Below are positions 28,177-38,201 of a stretch of DNA of 64,000 bases, in pieces. The translations under genes and the position numbers were made by a program. Location: contig NZ_JAUYZJ010000013.1 in assembly GCF_030700285.1 (NCBI RefSeq), positions 62,001-126,000 on the forward strand. The letters are read 5' to 3'. Below the pieces are notes generated by a model. It did not search any database. It was not told the DNA's origin and was given only the letters and a program-made list of their open reading frames with translations. Position 1 is the stretch's first letter. Every line of letters starts with the position of its first letter. The DNA is from Methylobacterium sp. NEAU K. Lineage in GTDB: Bacteria > Pseudomonadota > Alphaproteobacteria > Rhizobiales > Beijerinckiaceae.

Positions 28177-29187
28177 CTAACGGACCAGCAGCATGCGCTC
28201 GACCGCCGCCCTGGCGCGGTCGGCGAGGCCGGGATCGACCGTGACTTCGTGGGTCATCGTCTCCAGGGCGCGGCGGATGTTCGCCAAGCTCATCCGCTTC
28301 ATGTGCGGGCACATGTTGCAGGGCTTGATGAACTCGATATCCGGGTTCGCCGCGGCGATGTTGTCGGCCATCGAGCACTCGGTCACGAGCACCACCTGAC
28401 GCGGGCGCTTCTGGAGCACGAAATCCATCATCATCGCGGTCGAGCCGGAGAAGTCCGATTCGGCCACCACGTCCGGCGGGCATTCGGGATGCGCGATCAC
28501 CGTGACGCCCGGGTAGCTCTCGCGCACGTCGCGGATGTCGCCGGGTGTGAAGCGCTCGTGCACCTCGCAATGGCCCGCCCAGGTAAGGATCTCGATCTCG
28601 GGCAGCTCGGCCTGGACGTTCTGAGCGAGAAACTCGTCCGGGATCATCAGGACGCGGGGGGCGTTCAGCGATCGCACCACCGCGACCGCGTTCCCGCTCG
28701 TGCAGCACAGGTCCGATTCGGCCTTCACGGCCGCCGAGGTGTTCACGTAGGTGACGATCGGCACGCCTGGGTACTTGGCGCGCAGGCCGCGCACGTCGGC
28801 GGCGGTGATCGAATCGGCCAGCGAGCAGCCCGCGCCCATGTCGGGAATCAGCACGGTCTTGCCAGGATTCAGGAGCTTGGCGGTCTCGGCCATGAAGTGG
28901 ACGCCGGCCAGCACGATCACGTCGGCGTCGACGTTCACCGCCTCGCGGGCCAGCGCGAGACTGTCGCCGACGATGTCGGCCACCGTGTGGAAGATCTCCG
29001 GCGCCTGGTAATTGTGCGCGAGGATCACGGCGTTGCGCTCGCGCTTCAGCCGCAGGATCGCCTCGATGTCGGGGGCCAGCGCCGCCCACTCGATCGCCGG
29101 AACGTGCCGACTGACGCGCGCGTAGAGATCCGGGAGCGGCAGGCCCGGAACGGGCGTGCGAGAGTCGGGTGACACGGTCGCCGCCAT
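28177..29187 (-). CDS. nadA: Quinolinate synthase
   Basis: A 336-residue [4Fe-4S] enzyme condensing iminoaspartate with dihydroxyacetone phosphate to quinolinate. The three cluster cysteines are in 'DLCCTSGNA', 'HPECPPDVV' and '[10 protein letters not shown]'. '[19 protein letters not shown]' and '[20 protein letters not shown]' are typical. I choose ATG 29185-29187 because GGAGG sits 6 nt before it; two further ATGs upstream (29199, 29217) would place the first operator inside the coding region. First gene of the operon. Confidence 0.95.
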   Translation of the reverse strand: MAATVSPDSRTPVPGLPLPDLYARVSRHVPAIEWAALAPDIEAILRLKRERNAVILAHNYQAPEIFHTVADIVGDSLALAREAVNVDADVIVLAGVHFMAETAKLLNPGKTVLIPDMGAGCSLADSITAADVRGLRAKYPGVPIVTYVNTSAAVKAESDLCCTSGNAVAVVRSLNAPRVLMIPDEFLAQNVQAELPEIEILTWAGHCEVHERFTPGDIRDVRESYPGVTVIAHPECPPDVVAESDFSGSTAMMMDFVLQKRPRQVVLVTECSMADNIAAANPDIEFIKPCNMCPHMKRMSLANIRRALETMTHEVTVDPGLADRARAAVERMLLVR

Positions 29188-29200
29188 GGCGTCCTCCATT

Positions 29201-29217
29201 ATGCTCACTTTGAGCAT
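29201..29217. promoter_or_regulatory. Palindromic operator 1 of the nadABC operon
   Basis: Inverted repeat ATGCTCA-CTT-TGAGCAT, perfect 7-bp arms. It lies directly upstream of the nadA ribosome site. A matching copy lies 59 bp further upstream. The pair probably binds a dimeric NAD-pathway repressor; a regulator called NadQ has been proposed for alphaproteobacterial nad operons, but I cannot verify its motif here. Confidence 0.65.
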
Positions 29218-29259
29218 TGTGCCGCCTAACTTATGGGGGCCGAACCCGGCTGTCCAGAT

Positions 29260-29276
29260 ATGCTAGCCTTGAGCAT
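29260..29276. promoter_or_regulatory. Palindromic operator 2 of the nadABC operon
   Basis: ATGCTAG-CCT-TGAGCAT: same outer arms as operator 1 with one arm mismatch. Centre-to-centre distance is 59 bp, near six helical turns, so both copies face the same side of the DNA. It sits 49 bp from the end of the aldo/keto reductase gene. Confidence 0.62.
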
Positions 29277-29324
29277 AAATCTTTTGCGCCGCGGTGTTAT
29301 GCTGCGCCGCCGAAGGCCGGGCGT

Positions 29325-30149
29325 TCAGCAGAAGGTCGCGGGATCGGGGCCGATCCGGCCGTCGGGCCGGTCGAGGGTGGTGATCTGATCCATCTCCTCG
29401 GGGCTCAGCGCGAAGTCGAACACCGCGATGTTCTCGATGATACGCTCCGGGTGCGCGGTCTTCGGAATCGCCACGCAGCCGATCTGCACCTGCCAGCGCA
29501 GGACCACCTGCGCCGGGCTCTTCCCGTGTGCCTTGGCGATCGCCACGACCACCGGATCGTTCAGCTCCTTGCCCTGGCCCAGCGGGCTCCACGACTCGGT
29601 CACGATGCCGTGGCGGGCATCGTCCGCGCGCGGCTCCTTGCGCTGGAAGTGCGGATGCAGCTCGATCTGGTTGACGGTGGGTGCGACGCCGGTCTCGCCG
29701 ATCAGCGTGGCGATGTGCTCGGCCGTGAAGTTCGAGACGCCGATCGATCTCACCCGCCCCTCCTCACGAAGCTGGATCATGGCCTTCCAGCTCTCGACGA
29801 ACAGGCGTCGCTGCGGACAGGGCCAGTGGATCAGGTACAGGTCGACATAATCCTGCCCGAGGCGCTTCAGGCTCTCCTCGAAGGCGTGCCGCGTGGCGTC
29901 GCGACCCTGGCGGTCGTTCCAGAGCTTGGTGGTCAGGAAGACCTCGTCGCGGGGGACCGGCGCATCCCGGATCCCGCGGCCCACGCCAGCCTCGTTGCCG
30001 TAGACGGAAGCGGTGTCGACCAGGCGATAGCCGGCCTGAAGCGCCCGGCCGACCAGGTCGGAGGCCTGGGAATCCGAGAGCTGCCAGCATCCGAAGCCGA
30101 TCTGCGGGATGCGGCGCCCGTCATTGAGGGGCAGGGTCGGGATGGCCAT
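29325..30149 (-). CDS. Aldo/keto reductase, 2,5-diketogluconate reductase-like
   Basis: A 274-residue TIM-barrel NADPH reductase. The family signatures are '[21 protein letters not shown]' (in part; catalytic Asp and Tyr), '[11 protein letters not shown]' (catalytic Lys), '[11 protein letters not shown]' (catalytic His), '[11 protein letters not shown]' and the C-terminal NADPH motif '[15 protein letters not shown]'. Likely reduces small aldehydes, ketones or keto-sugars. ATG 30147-30149 begins the usual '[18 protein letters not shown]' N-terminus; the frame reaches 11 codons further up. Monocistronic. Confidence 0.9.
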   Translation of the reverse strand: MAIPTLPLNDGRRIPQIGFGCWQLSDSQASDLVGRALQAGYRLVDTASVYGNEAGVGRGIRDAPVPRDEVFLTTKLWNDRQGRDATRHAFEESLKRLGQDYVDLYLIHWPCPQRRLFVESWKAMIQLREEGRVRSIGVSNFTAEHIATLIGETGVAPTVNQIELHPHFQRKEPRADDARHGIVTESWSPLGQGKELNDPVVVAIAKAHGKSPAQVVLRWQVQIGCVAIPKTAHPERIIENIAVFDFALSPEEMDQITTLDRPDGRIGPDPATFC

Positions 30150-30346
30150 TCCGAAGCGCTCCGCTGGATGTATCCGGACCAAATCACCTGGGCAGGGGAC
30201 CGCTCATCGACCAGGGCCGGAATGCGCGGAGCCGCGGTGAACGAGCGCAGTCTGGACCGGATCTAATCCGCGGAGCCGGACGTTGGGAAACGAAATTCCA
30301 GGTTGCGCCGCCCCGCCGGGCGCCGCGCACGGGTGGATCGGGCAGC

Positions 30347-30997
30347 ATGACAGACGAGATTCCGACGAAGCCGCTCGCCTTGACGCGCCGCGCCGTCGTG
30401 GAGGGCTGCGCCGTGGCCGGGGCGCTGGGCGCCCTTGGGGTCGGTCCGTCGCCAGCCACGGCGGCACCGGGAGATCCCGCCGCCCAGACCATGCCGATGC
30501 GGCTCAGCGTCAACGGGCAGGCGCGCGACCTCGTCCTCGATACGCGGACGACCCTGCTCGACGCCCTGCGCGAGCACCTTGCGCTCACCGGCACCAAGAA
30601 GGGCTGCGACCATGGCCAGTGCGGGGCCTGCACGGTGCTGGTCGAAGGGCGGCGGATCAACGCCTGCCTGACGCTGGCGGCCATGCACGAGGGCGATGAC
30701 ATCACCACGATCGAGGGCTTGGCTTCCGGCGACAAGCTCCACCCGATGCAGGCGGCCTTCATCGCGCATGACGGCTTCCAGTGCGGCTACTGCACGCCGG
30801 GGCAGATCTGCTCGTCGGTGGGCATGCTGAGCGAGGCCAAGGCCGGGTGGCCGAGCCACGTCACCGACGACATCGCCGCGACCCCGAGCCTCAGCGACGC
30901 CGAGATCCGCGAGCGGATGAGCGGCAACATCTGCCGTTGCAGCGCCTACCCGAACATCGTCGCGGCGATCCGCGACACCGCCGCCGGCAATCTCTGA
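30347..30997 (+). CDS. paoA: Aldehyde oxidoreductase, [2Fe-2S] subunit, Tat-exported
   Basis: A 216-residue iron-sulfur subunit of a PaoABC/YagTSR-type xanthine-oxidase-family enzyme. A Tat-like signal ([20 protein letters not shown]) near residues 11-30 indicates export of the folded complex to the periplasm. The plant-type cluster uses CDHGQCGAC and a later C ('NACLTLAA'); the second cluster uses 'CGYCTPGQ' and 'CRCSAYPN'. It passes electrons from the molybdenum centre to FAD. Followed by paoB after 10 bp. Confidence 0.85.
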   Translation: MTDEIPTKPLALTRRAVVEGCAVAGALGALGVGPSPATAAPGDPAAQTMPMRLSVNGQARDLVLDTRTTLLDALREHLALTGTKKGCDHGQCGACTVLVEGRRINACLTLAAMHEGDDITTIEGLASGDKLHPMQAAFIAHDGFQCGYCTPGQICSSVGMLSEAKAGWPSHVTDDIAATPSLSDAEIRERMSGNICRCSAYPNIVAAIRDTAAGNL

Positions 30998-31007
30998 GGG
31001 GGCGGAC

Positions 31008-31982
31008 ATGAAGGCTTTCACCTACGAGCGTCCGGCCACCGTGCAGGACGCCGCCAAGCTCGCGGCCGAGCGGCCGAATGCGAAATTCATCGCCGGCGGC
31101 ACCAACCTGCTCGACCTGATGAAGCTCCAGATCGAGACCCCCGCGACCCTGATCGACGTCAACCGGCTGCCGCTCGACGCGATCGAGGCCACGCAGGACG
31201 GCGGCTTGCGCATCGGCGCACTGGTCCGCAATTCCGACCTCGCCGCCGATCATCGGGTGCGCAAGGATTACGCGGTGCTGGCGAAGGCCCTGCTCGCCGG
31301 CGCCTCGGGCCAGCTGCGCAACAAGGCGACCACCGCCGGCAACCTGCTCCAGCGGACGCGCTGCTACTATTTCTACGACACTGCGATGCCCTGCAACAAA
31401 CGTGAGCCGGGCTCGGGCTGCTCGGCGATCGGCGGGTTCAACCGCATCATGGCGGTGGTGGGGGCGAGCGAGTCCTGCATCGCCACCAACCCGTCCGACA
31501 TGAACGTCGCGATGCGTGCCCTCGACGCCACCGTCGAGACCATGGATCGGAACGGGCAATCGCGGACGATCCCGATAGCCGACTTCCACCGGCTCCCCGG
31601 TGACACGCCGCAGATCGAGACGGATCTGCGCAAGGGCGAGATCATCACGGCCGTGACGCTGCCGAAGCCGGTGGCCGGCGCGCATGTCTATCGCAAGGTC
31701 CGCGACCGGGCCTCCTATGCCTTCGCCACGGTTTCGGTTGCCGCGGTGATCGCGCAGGCCGAGGGCGGCAAGCCCCGGGCGGCGCGGCTCGCCTTCGGCG
31801 GTCTGGCCCACAAGCCCTGGCGCGTGGCCGAGGCCGAGGATGCGCTGGTACGCACCGGCTCCGCCGATGCCGCCGCCGACGCGGTGCTGGCAGGTGCCCG
31901 CGGCTACGGCGCCAACGACTTCAAGATCCCTCTGACCCGGCGGACCCTGCGCGCTGTCGTGGCGCAGGCGACCCGCGCCTGA
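31008..31982 (+). CDS. paoB: Aldehyde oxidoreductase, FAD-binding subunit
   Basis: A 324-residue flavin subunit of the CO-dehydrogenase medium-chain family. FAD loops are '[13 protein letters not shown]' and '[11 protein letters not shown]'. The segment after it holds cysteines 119, 129 and 138 ('[20 protein letters not shown]'), the insert that carries an extra [4Fe-4S] cluster in PaoB, which ordinary xanthine dehydrogenases lack. This supports PaoABC over other members. In one operon with paoA and paoC. Confidence 0.86.
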   Translation: MKAFTYERPATVQDAAKLAAERPNAKFIAGGTNLLDLMKLQIETPATLIDVNRLPLDAIEATQDGGLRIGALVRNSDLAADHRVRKDYAVLAKALLAGASGQLRNKATTAGNLLQRTRCYYFYDTAMPCNKREPGSGCSAIGGFNRIMAVVGASESCIATNPSDMNVAMRALDATVETMDRNGQSRTIPIADFHRLPGDTPQIETDLRKGEIITAVTLPKPVAGAHVYRKVRDRASYAFATVSVAAVIAQAEGGKPRAARLAFGGLAHKPWRVAEAEDALVRTGSADAAADAVLAGARGYGANDFKIPLTRRTLRAVVAQATRA

Positions 31983-32103
31983 GCAGGTTTGGGAAACGTG
32001 GTCCCCGGTTTTCCGTCAAAAACCTGCGGCCCATCAGAAATCCAGGCAACCTTGTGACGGTCCGCCGATGCAAGGGCGCCGAATTCCGGCAAGGACCGTT
32101 CCC

Positions 32104-34326
32104 ATGGAGATGAACCAGCCGATCGGCCGGACCCCCCTCGACGACCGGCCCGACGGCCTCGTCGGAAGGCCGCTCGACCGAGTCGAGGGACCGCTCAAGG
32201 TGACCGGGCACGCGCCCTACGCCTACGAGACCCGTGCGCTGAAAGACCCGGCCTACGGGTTCATCGTGCCGGCGACCGTCGCGGCCGGGACCATCCGGGC
32301 GATCGATGCCGAGGCTGCCCGCCGGGCGCCGGGCACGATCCTGGTCCTGACCCACGAGAACGTGCCCGAGCAGGGCGAGAAGAAGGAACAGGTCTGGCCG
32401 CAGCTCCAAGGTACCGAGGTCAAATTCTACGGGCAGCCCGTGGCCTTCGTCGTGGCCGAGACCTTCGAGCAGGCGCGCGCAGCCGCCATGCTGGTGACGG
32501 TCCGGTACGATGCGGCCAAGCCCAAAGCGCTGCTCAAGGACAACATGGCGGCGGCCTTCGAGCCGAAGCCGATCAATTCGCCACCCGATTCCAAGCTCGG
32601 CGACTTCGAGGCCGCCTTCGCGGCCGCCCCGGTGAAGCTCGACGTGGAATACACCACGCCACCGCAGATCCACGCCCAGATGGAGCCGCACGCCACCATC
32701 GCCTCGTGGGAGGGCGACGGCGTGGTGCTCTACACCGCCAACCAAATGCCGAACCGCGGCCAGAAGGCGCTTGGCTCCGTGCTCAAGCTGCCGCCCGAGA
32801 AGGTGCGGATCGTCAGCCCCTATATCGGCGGCGGCTTCGGGGCGAAGCTCCAGGCGCAGCCGGAGGCGACGCTCGCCATCCTGGCCTCCAAGGTGATCGG
32901 TCGGCCCGTGAAGGTCGCGCTGACCCGCCAGCAGGAGTTCCATGTCGCGACCCACCGCAGCGACACGATCCAGCGGATCCGGCTCGGGGCCGACCCGGAC
33001 GGACGGCTCTCGGCGATCAGCCACGAATCCTGGTCCGACACCGCCGAGGGCGACGGCTTCTTCGAGACCGCCGCCAACGTCACCCGCTCGCTCTACGCGG
33101 CGCCGAACCGGGTGACCCGCCACCGGCTCGTCAACCTGAACATGCCGATCGCCTCGTCGATGCGCGCGCCGGGCGAGGCCGTGGGTCAGCTCGCCTTCGA
33201 ATGCGCCATGGACGAGCTGGCCGAGCAGTTGAAGGTCGACCCGATCGAGCTGCGGGTGCGCAACGAGCCCGCCGAGGATCCCGAGAAGAAGGTGCCGTTC
33301 TCCACCCGCCAGCTAGTGCCCTGCATGCGCGAGGGCGCGCGCCTGTTCGGCTGGGACAAGCGGCAGGCGCCGGGAAGCCGGCGCGAGGGCAATTGGCTCG
33401 TCGGGATGGGCATGTCGGCCGCTGCCCGCCTCAATCCGCTGATGCCCTCGGCCGCCAAGGTCCGGCTGGGGCCGGACGGGGTACTGGTGGTGCGCATGGC
33501 GATGACCGATCCCGGCACCGGCACCTACACGATCCTCACCCAGATCGCAGGCGAGATGCTGGGCCTGAGTCCCGACCGGGTGCGGGTTGAGATGGGCGAC
33601 ACCGATTTTCCGTTCGCGGCAGGCTCCGGCGGCTCGTTCGGCGCCGGCTCCTCGGGCTCCGCCCTCTACGTCGCCTGCGACAACCTCCGACAGGCGCTCC
33701 TGAAGGCCGGCGACCTCAACCCGGACGGCGCGACCTTCCGGGACGGCGCCGTGACCTCGGGCAACCGCACCGAGTCGCTCACCGACCTCGCCGGCTCTGG
33801 GCTGGAGGCGTCCGGCGAGATCAAGCCCGGCGAGATGAAGCAGAAATTCTCGCAATACTCCTACGGCGCGCATTTCGCCGAAGTCGGTGTCGACGCCGAC
33901 ACCGGTGAGATCAGGCTGCGCCGCATGCTCGGCGTCTTCACCGGCGGCCGCATCCTGAACGCGAAGACGGCGCGCAGCCAGGCGATCGGCGGCATGACCT
34001 TCGGGGTCGGCGCGGCGCTGATGGAGGATGCGGTCGTCGATCCGCGCTACGGCTTCTTCGTCAACCACGACCTTGCCGAATACCACGTGCCGGTCCACGC
34101 CGACGTGCCGGCGATCGACGCGGTGTTCCTCCCCGAACTCGACGACAAGGCGAACCCGCTGAAGAGCAAGGGGCTCGGCGAATTGGGCATCTGCGGCGCC
34201 GGCGCGTCGCTCGCCAACGCCATCTACAACGCCACTGGCATCCGCCTCCGTGAATACCCGCTGACCCTGGACAAGGTGCTCAAGGGTTTCGAGGAGCAGG
34301 AGGGACAGGCGCAGCGGCGGACCTGA
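32104..34326 (+). CDS. paoC: Aldehyde oxidoreductase, molybdenum-binding subunit
   Basis: A 740-residue catalytic subunit with a molybdenum cytosine dinucleotide cofactor expected. Visible motifs: 'IGGGFGAKLQAQPEA' (moco-binding loop), 'SMRAPGEAVGQLAFE' with the conserved Arg, 'GSGGSFGAGSSGSAL', and the catalytic base Glu693 in 'KGLGELGICGAG'. Oxidises aldehydes to acids. No own signal: it would be carried out by PaoA's Tat signal. ATG 32104 follows AAGGAC; an upstream ATG at 32068 is less likely. 121 bp separate it from paoB. No PaoD-like insertion chaperone gene is in the window. Confidence 0.87.
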   Translation: MEMNQPIGRTPLDDRPDGLVGRPLDRVEGPLKVTGHAPYAYETRALKDPAYGFIVPATVAAGTIRAIDAEAARRAPGTILVLTHENVPEQGEKKEQVWPQLQGTEVKFYGQPVAFVVAETFEQARAAAMLVTVRYDAAKPKALLKDNMAAAFEPKPINSPPDSKLGDFEAAFAAAPVKLDVEYTTPPQIHAQMEPHATIASWEGDGVVLYTANQMPNRGQKALGSVLKLPPEKVRIVSPYIGGGFGAKLQAQPEATLAILASKVIGRPVKVALTRQQEFHVATHRSDTIQRIRLGADPDGRLSAISHESWSDTAEGDGFFETAANVTRSLYAAPNRVTRHRLVNLNMPIASSMRAPGEAVGQLAFECAMDELAEQLKVDPIELRVRNEPAEDPEKKVPFSTRQLVPCMREGARLFGWDKRQAPGSRREGNWLVGMGMSAAARLNPLMPSAAKVRLGPDGVLVVRMAMTDPGTGTYTILTQIAGEMLGLSPDRVRVEMGDTDFPFAAGSGGSFGAGSSGSALYVACDNLRQALLKAGDLNPDGATFRDGAVTSGNRTESLTDLAGSGLEASGEIKPGEMKQKFSQYSYGAHFAEVGVDADTGEIRLRRMLGVFTGGRILNAKTARSQAIGGMTFGVGAALMEDAVVDPRYGFFVNHDLAEYHVPVHADVPAIDAVFLPELDDKANPLKSKGLGELGICGAGASLANAIYNATGIRLREYPLTLDKVLKGFEEQEGQAQRRT

Positions 34327-34574
34327 CGGGATCGCGACGGGCGGCCGTCGCCGCAGCGGCCCGGTCGCGGCACCGACGAACTGGAAACGGGCGGTGACGG
34401 ACAGGCGCAACGCCCTGTCCCTGGTGTTCGACGCGTCAGCGGAAGGCGATCCGGCGGATGGACAGCGACGGAGCGGCGCCCGCCTCGTCTCTCGATCCGC
34501 CCCATACCCGCGGTTGACGGGCGCTGCGCCGATGCGGGACACCCGGGCAAGACCCTGAAGGTAGGGAATGCTCG

Positions 34575-36101
34575 GTGCTCCAAGACCGCCATCCGCCCGC
34601 CCGCTTCAACGCGGCGCGCTATTGCCTGGCCGAGAATGCCCGACTGCGCCCCGACAAGACCGCGCTCGTGATGGTCGGCGACGGCACCGCGGCGCGGCTC
34701 AGCTTCGGTCAGGCCGACCGGGCGGTGCGGGGCATCGCAGCGGGCCTGCTGGGGCTGGGCCTGAGGTCCGGAGACCGGGTGATGATCCGGATGGGCAACG
34801 AGGCCGACTACGTCCTGGTCTATTTCGGCGCCCTGGCGGCCGGCCTCGTGGCACTGCCGTCCTCGCCGCAACTCACAGAGGGCGAGGCGGCCTTCCTGAT
34901 GGAGAATTCGGGTGCCGCCGCCATCGTGGTCGGCGGCGGCTGCACGGTCTCCCCGGAGGCGCTGGGCGGCCGTCTCCTGCTGGATGCCGCCGCTGTCGCG
35001 GCCCTGAAGGCGGGGCCGCCCCTGCCGGACTACGCCGACACCGCGGCCGACGATCCGGCGATGCTGATCTACACCTCGGGCACCACTAGCCGGCCGAAGG
35101 GCGTCCTGCACGCCCACCGCGCCGCCTATGGTCGGCGGCCGATGGTCGAGCACTGGCTCGGCCTCACGGAATCCGACGTGATGCTGCACGCCGGCACGAT
35201 GAACTGGACCTACACGCTGGGTGTGGGCTTGAGCGACCCGTGGTCGGTGGGCGCCACCGCGGTGCTCTACAACGGGCCGCGCGATCCCGCCGTCTGGCCG
35301 CGGCTGATCGCGGAATACCGCGCCACGCTGTTTGCGGCAGTGCCGACCCTCTACCGCCAGATCCTGAAATACGGCGACCTCGGCGCCCACGACCTATCGA
35401 GCCTGCGCCACGGCTGCACGGCGGGCGAGCCCCTGCCGGTCGAGCTGCTCGAGGCCTGGAGCCGGGCTACGGCCAAGCCGCTCTACGAGGCGCTCGGGAT
35501 GAGCGAGATCTCCACCTACATCTCAAGCGGCCCGACCGTCCCAGTGCGCCCGGGATCGCCGGGCAAGCCGCAGCCCGGGCGGCGCGTGGCGATCCTGCCG
35601 GTGGAGGGCGAGCCCCTGCCTCTGCCTGCGGGCGAGAGCGGCCTGCTGGCCGTCCACCGCTCCGAGCCGGGGCTGATGCTCGGCTACTGGAACCGCCCCG
35701 AAGAGGAAGCGGAGGTGATGCGCGGGGACTGGTTCGTCGGCGGCGACCTCGCCCGGCTCGATTCCGACGGCTACCTCTGGTTCGAGGGCCGCAACAACGA
35801 CCTGATGAAGGCGATGGGCTACCGCGTGTCGCCCAACGAGGTGGAGGTCGTGCTCGCCGCCCACCCAGCCGTGGCGGAGGTCGGCGTGGCCGAACTGCCG
35901 GTCCGGGCGGACGTCTCCGTCATCTGCGGCTTCGTCGTGCTCCAGCCCGGCGCCGAACCAGACGCGACGGCCCTGCTCGCGTGGTGCGCCGAGCGGCTGG
36001 CCACCTACAAGCGCCCGCGGGAGATCCGGTTCCTCGACGCCCTGCCACGCACCGCCAATGGCAAGGTGCAGCGCAAGCGGCTGGTCGAGGTGACGGGGTG
36101 A
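34575..36101 (+). CDS. AMP-dependent acyl-CoA synthetase/ligase
   Basis: A 508-residue adenylate-forming enzyme activating a carboxylic acid to its CoA ester. The P-loop-like motif is 'LIYTSGTTSRPKGVLH' near residue 160; 'YEALGMSEISTY' is the A5 motif; 'GDLARLDSDGYLWFEGR' and 'MGYRVSPNEVE' form the hinge; the catalytic Lys is in 'RTANGKVQRKRLVE'. It resembles benzoate/fatty acid ligases. GTG 34575 is the start. It follows paoC by 248 bp on the same strand, so an aldehyde could be oxidised and then activated, though cotranscription is unproven. Confidence 0.85.
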   Translation: MLQDRHPPARFNAARYCLAENARLRPDKTALVMVGDGTAARLSFGQADRAVRGIAAGLLGLGLRSGDRVMIRMGNEADYVLVYFGALAAGLVALPSSPQLTEGEAAFLMENSGAAAIVVGGGCTVSPEALGGRLLLDAAAVAALKAGPPLPDYADTAADDPAMLIYTSGTTSRPKGVLHAHRAAYGRRPMVEHWLGLTESDVMLHAGTMNWTYTLGVGLSDPWSVGATAVLYNGPRDPAVWPRLIAEYRATLFAAVPTLYRQILKYGDLGAHDLSSLRHGCTAGEPLPVELLEAWSRATAKPLYEALGMSEISTYISSGPTVPVRPGSPGKPQPGRRVAILPVEGEPLPLPAGESGLLAVHRSEPGLMLGYWNRPEEEAEVMRGDWFVGGDLARLDSDGYLWFEGRNNDLMKAMGYRVSPNEVEVVLAAHPAVAEVGVAELPVRADVSVICGFVVLQPGAEPDATALLAWCAERLATYKRPREIRFLDALPRTANGKVQRKRLVEVTG

Positions 36102-36272
36102 CGGGGAGTTTTTCCCCTCCCCTCTGCGGGCTGAGGGATTCATACATCGTCGATCGGCCGGGCAAACGCAGCCAATGGGCTGGTCGGACAGGCTTGCCGG
36201 ACGGCGCGGGCCGATGTGTGAATCCGATGGCTCGGCGGCGGAGGGAGAGACGGGGGCGTCGTCGCATCGCCG

Positions 36273-37643
36273 CTACAGCAGCGTCCCCCGCAGGATCAGC
36301 AATGCCACCGAAAAGTAGATGACCAACCCGGTGACGTCGACCAGGGTCGCCACGAACGGGGCCGAGGCGGTGGCCGGATCGAAGCCGATCCGTTGCAGCA
36401 GGAACGGCAGCATCGAGCCGGACAGCGAGCCGAAGGTGACGATGCCGACGAGCGCCGCACCGACCGTGGCGGCGACCAGCGGCCAGTGCTCGCCGTAATC
36501 GTAGAGGCCGAACTTCTGCCAAGCCACGATCCGAATCACCGCGATGATCCCGAGGATGCTCCCGAGGAAGATCCCGGTGGGCAGCTCGCGCAGCGCCACG
36601 CGCCACCAGTCACGCAGGCGGATCTGGTGCAGGGCCAGCGCCCGTATCAGCAGCGAGGTCGCCTGCGAGCCCGAATTGCCGCCCGAGCTCATGATCAGCG
36701 GGATGAACAGCGTCAGGACGATCGCCTTCTCCAATTCGCCCTCGAAGCCCTGCATGGCCGAGGCGGTGAGCATCTCCGAGAGGAACAGCGCGCAGAGCCA
36801 GCCGGCGCGCTTCCGGATCATCGTGAAGAAGCCGATATCCATGTAGGGCTCGGGCAGCGCCTCCATGCCGCCGAAGCGCTGCACGTCCTGCGTCTGCTTG
36901 TCGATCATCGCGTCGATCATATCGTCGACGGTGACGATGCCGATCAGGTGCCCGACCGCGTCGACCACCGGCAGCGCCAGCAGATCGTATTTCGAGATCA
37001 GCCGGGCCGCCTCCTCGCGGCTGGCCGTGGGCGAGACGGCGAGCGGCCGCCGGCCCGGCGCGACGCTGAGCACGTTGTCGGTCGGGTTGCCCGAGATCAG
37101 CCGGCGCAGGGGCACCGCCTTGGTCAGCGCCCGGGTGCGCGGGTCGAGCACGAAGATCGCGTAGATGGTCTCGCGGGTCTTCTCGACGTGGCGGATGTGC
37201 TCCAGGGTTTGGCCCACCGTCCAGGTGCCGGGCACGGTGACGAACTCGGTGGTCATCAGCGAGCCGACCGTCTCCTCGCCGTAGGCCGAGAGCCGGTCCA
37301 CGGCACCGCGGGTCTCGGCATCGAGGCGCGCCCGCAGGTCTGAGCGGCCGGGCTCCTCGATCTCGCGGAACACGTCGGTGACCCGGTCGGCCGACATGCC
37401 CGACAGGTAGCTCGCGACGCGGTCGCGGGGCAGCATCTCGATGATGTCGGCGGCGAGATCCAGTTCGGGCTGGTCCAGCACCTCGATCGCCCGCTCCACC
37501 GGCAGCCCGAGGATGATCGCGGCGGCGACTTCGGGGGCCTCGTCGTTCAGCGCCTCGACGATGTCGGGGGCGCGCTCGTCCGAGAGGCGTGCGGCCAGCA
37601 CGGACGGGTCGACTCGCGTGTCGATGGCAGCGATCTCATTCAT
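36273..37643 (-). CDS. mgtE: Magnesium transporter MgtE
   Basis: A 456-residue Mg2+ channel/transporter. Domain order is standard: N-domain (about 15-130, 'MLPRDRVASYLSGM'), CBS pair (about 135-255: 'EFVTVPGTWTVGQTLEHIR', 'IGIVTVDDMIDAM'), connecting helix, and five C-terminal membrane helices. The pore motif reads 'LIMSSGGNSGSQATSLLIRAL', with the conserved Gly-Asn-Ser-Gly. The cytosolic CBS domain closes the pore when Mg2+ is bound. ATG 37641-37643 with a GAGG-rich leader. Divergent from the pqqA pair. Confidence 0.93.
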   Translation of the reverse strand: MNEIAAIDTRVDPSVLAARLSDERAPDIVEALNDEAPEVAAAIILGLPVERAIEVLDQPELDLAADIIEMLPRDRVASYLSGMSADRVTDVFREIEEPGRSDLRARLDAETRGAVDRLSAYGEETVGSLMTTEFVTVPGTWTVGQTLEHIRHVEKTRETIYAIFVLDPRTRALTKAVPLRRLISGNPTDNVLSVAPGRRPLAVSPTASREEAARLISKYDLLALPVVDAVGHLIGIVTVDDMIDAMIDKQTQDVQRFGGMEALPEPYMDIGFFTMIRKRAGWLCALFLSEMLTASAMQGFEGELEKAIVLTLFIPLIMSSGGNSGSQATSLLIRALALHQIRLRDWWRVALRELPTGIFLGSILGIIAVIRIVAWQKFGLYDYGEHWPLVAATVGAALVGIVTFGSLSGSMLPFLLQRIGFDPATASAPFVATLVDVTGLVIYFSVALLILRGTLL

Positions 37644-38080
37644 GGCCTCGCCTCGCGGTTTTCGAGACGACGCGCTGCCGGTCATTCTGGCTCAGGGCCG
37701 TGACCGGCCGCCGCATCGGCCCCCCGCGGCCGGGCCTCTCAGCGGCTCAGGCGGGACGACGGCGCGTGGCAGGGCACGGCAGGCACGATCGGTCTGGCAC
37801 GTCGCTTCGCTGGTCGATGCTGAAAGGGGGCGCGGTACGACCGGGTGGCAGCCCCGCGCGCGAGCCTCGTGCTCCCGCGAGCAAATTCCGTCAAGCTGAA
37901 ACCCGTCCCGCTCCCGAGACTGTCGGGCGGTGTGACCTGCCGGACGCTGAATCCGCGCGCGATGTCCCGCCCGGCGAACCGCCTTGGCGGGACCCTATGA
38001 GAAATATAAGTGTTGTGCTCGCTTGTATTGCGTCCAAGATATTGCCTATATGGCGTCCATCAGCAGCGAGGAGAAACGCC
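37644..38080. promoter_or_regulatory. Divergent region mgtE / pqqA; possible pqqA promoter
   Basis: No credible gene lies in these 437 bp. The last 90 bp are AT-richer. A possible sigma-70-like promoter is TTGTAT (38023-38028), 18 nt, TATATG (38047-38052), which would put the start of transcription near 38060, shortly before the first pqqA. The fit is loose and the assignment uncertain. Confidence 0.3.
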
Positions 38081-38170
38081 ATGGCTTGGTCTGCCCCGAT
38101 CGTGTCCGAGATCTGCGTCGGCATGGAAGTCACCAGCTACGAGTCGGCCGAGATCGACACGTTCAACTGA
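38081..38170 (+). CDS. pqqA: PQQ precursor peptide PqqA, copy 1
   Basis: A 29-residue peptide that is the substrate, not an enzyme, of PQQ synthesis: PqqE links its Glu and Tyr side chains and the rest is trimmed away. The linked residues are Glu16 and Tyr20 in 'GMEVTSYESAE'. The core is nearly that of Methylobacterium extorquens PqqA; the N-terminus here is MAWSAPIV. A strong ribosome site, GAGGAGA, lies at 38068-38075. No pqqB, C, D or E gene is in the window. A second copy begins 79 bp downstream and differs at one residue. Confidence 0.95.
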   Translation: MAWSAPIVSEICVGMEVTSYESAEIDTFN

Positions 38171-38183
38171 GTCGTCCACGTTT

Positions 38184-38201
38184 CCGGGCCTGAAGGCCTG
38201 G
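38184..38201. other. Hairpin in the spacer between the two pqqA genes
   Basis: CCGGGCCT (38184-38191) faces AGGCCTGG (38194-38201) with one wobble pair. It lies 14 bp after the first stop and could end part of the transcripts or protect the first message. No T-run follows, so I do not call a terminator. Confidence 0.35.

Noticed and set aside
29188..29217. Upstream ATGs for nadA (29199 and 29217)
   Set aside because: The GGAGG site fits the ATG at 29187, and the upstream choices would place the operator inside the gene.
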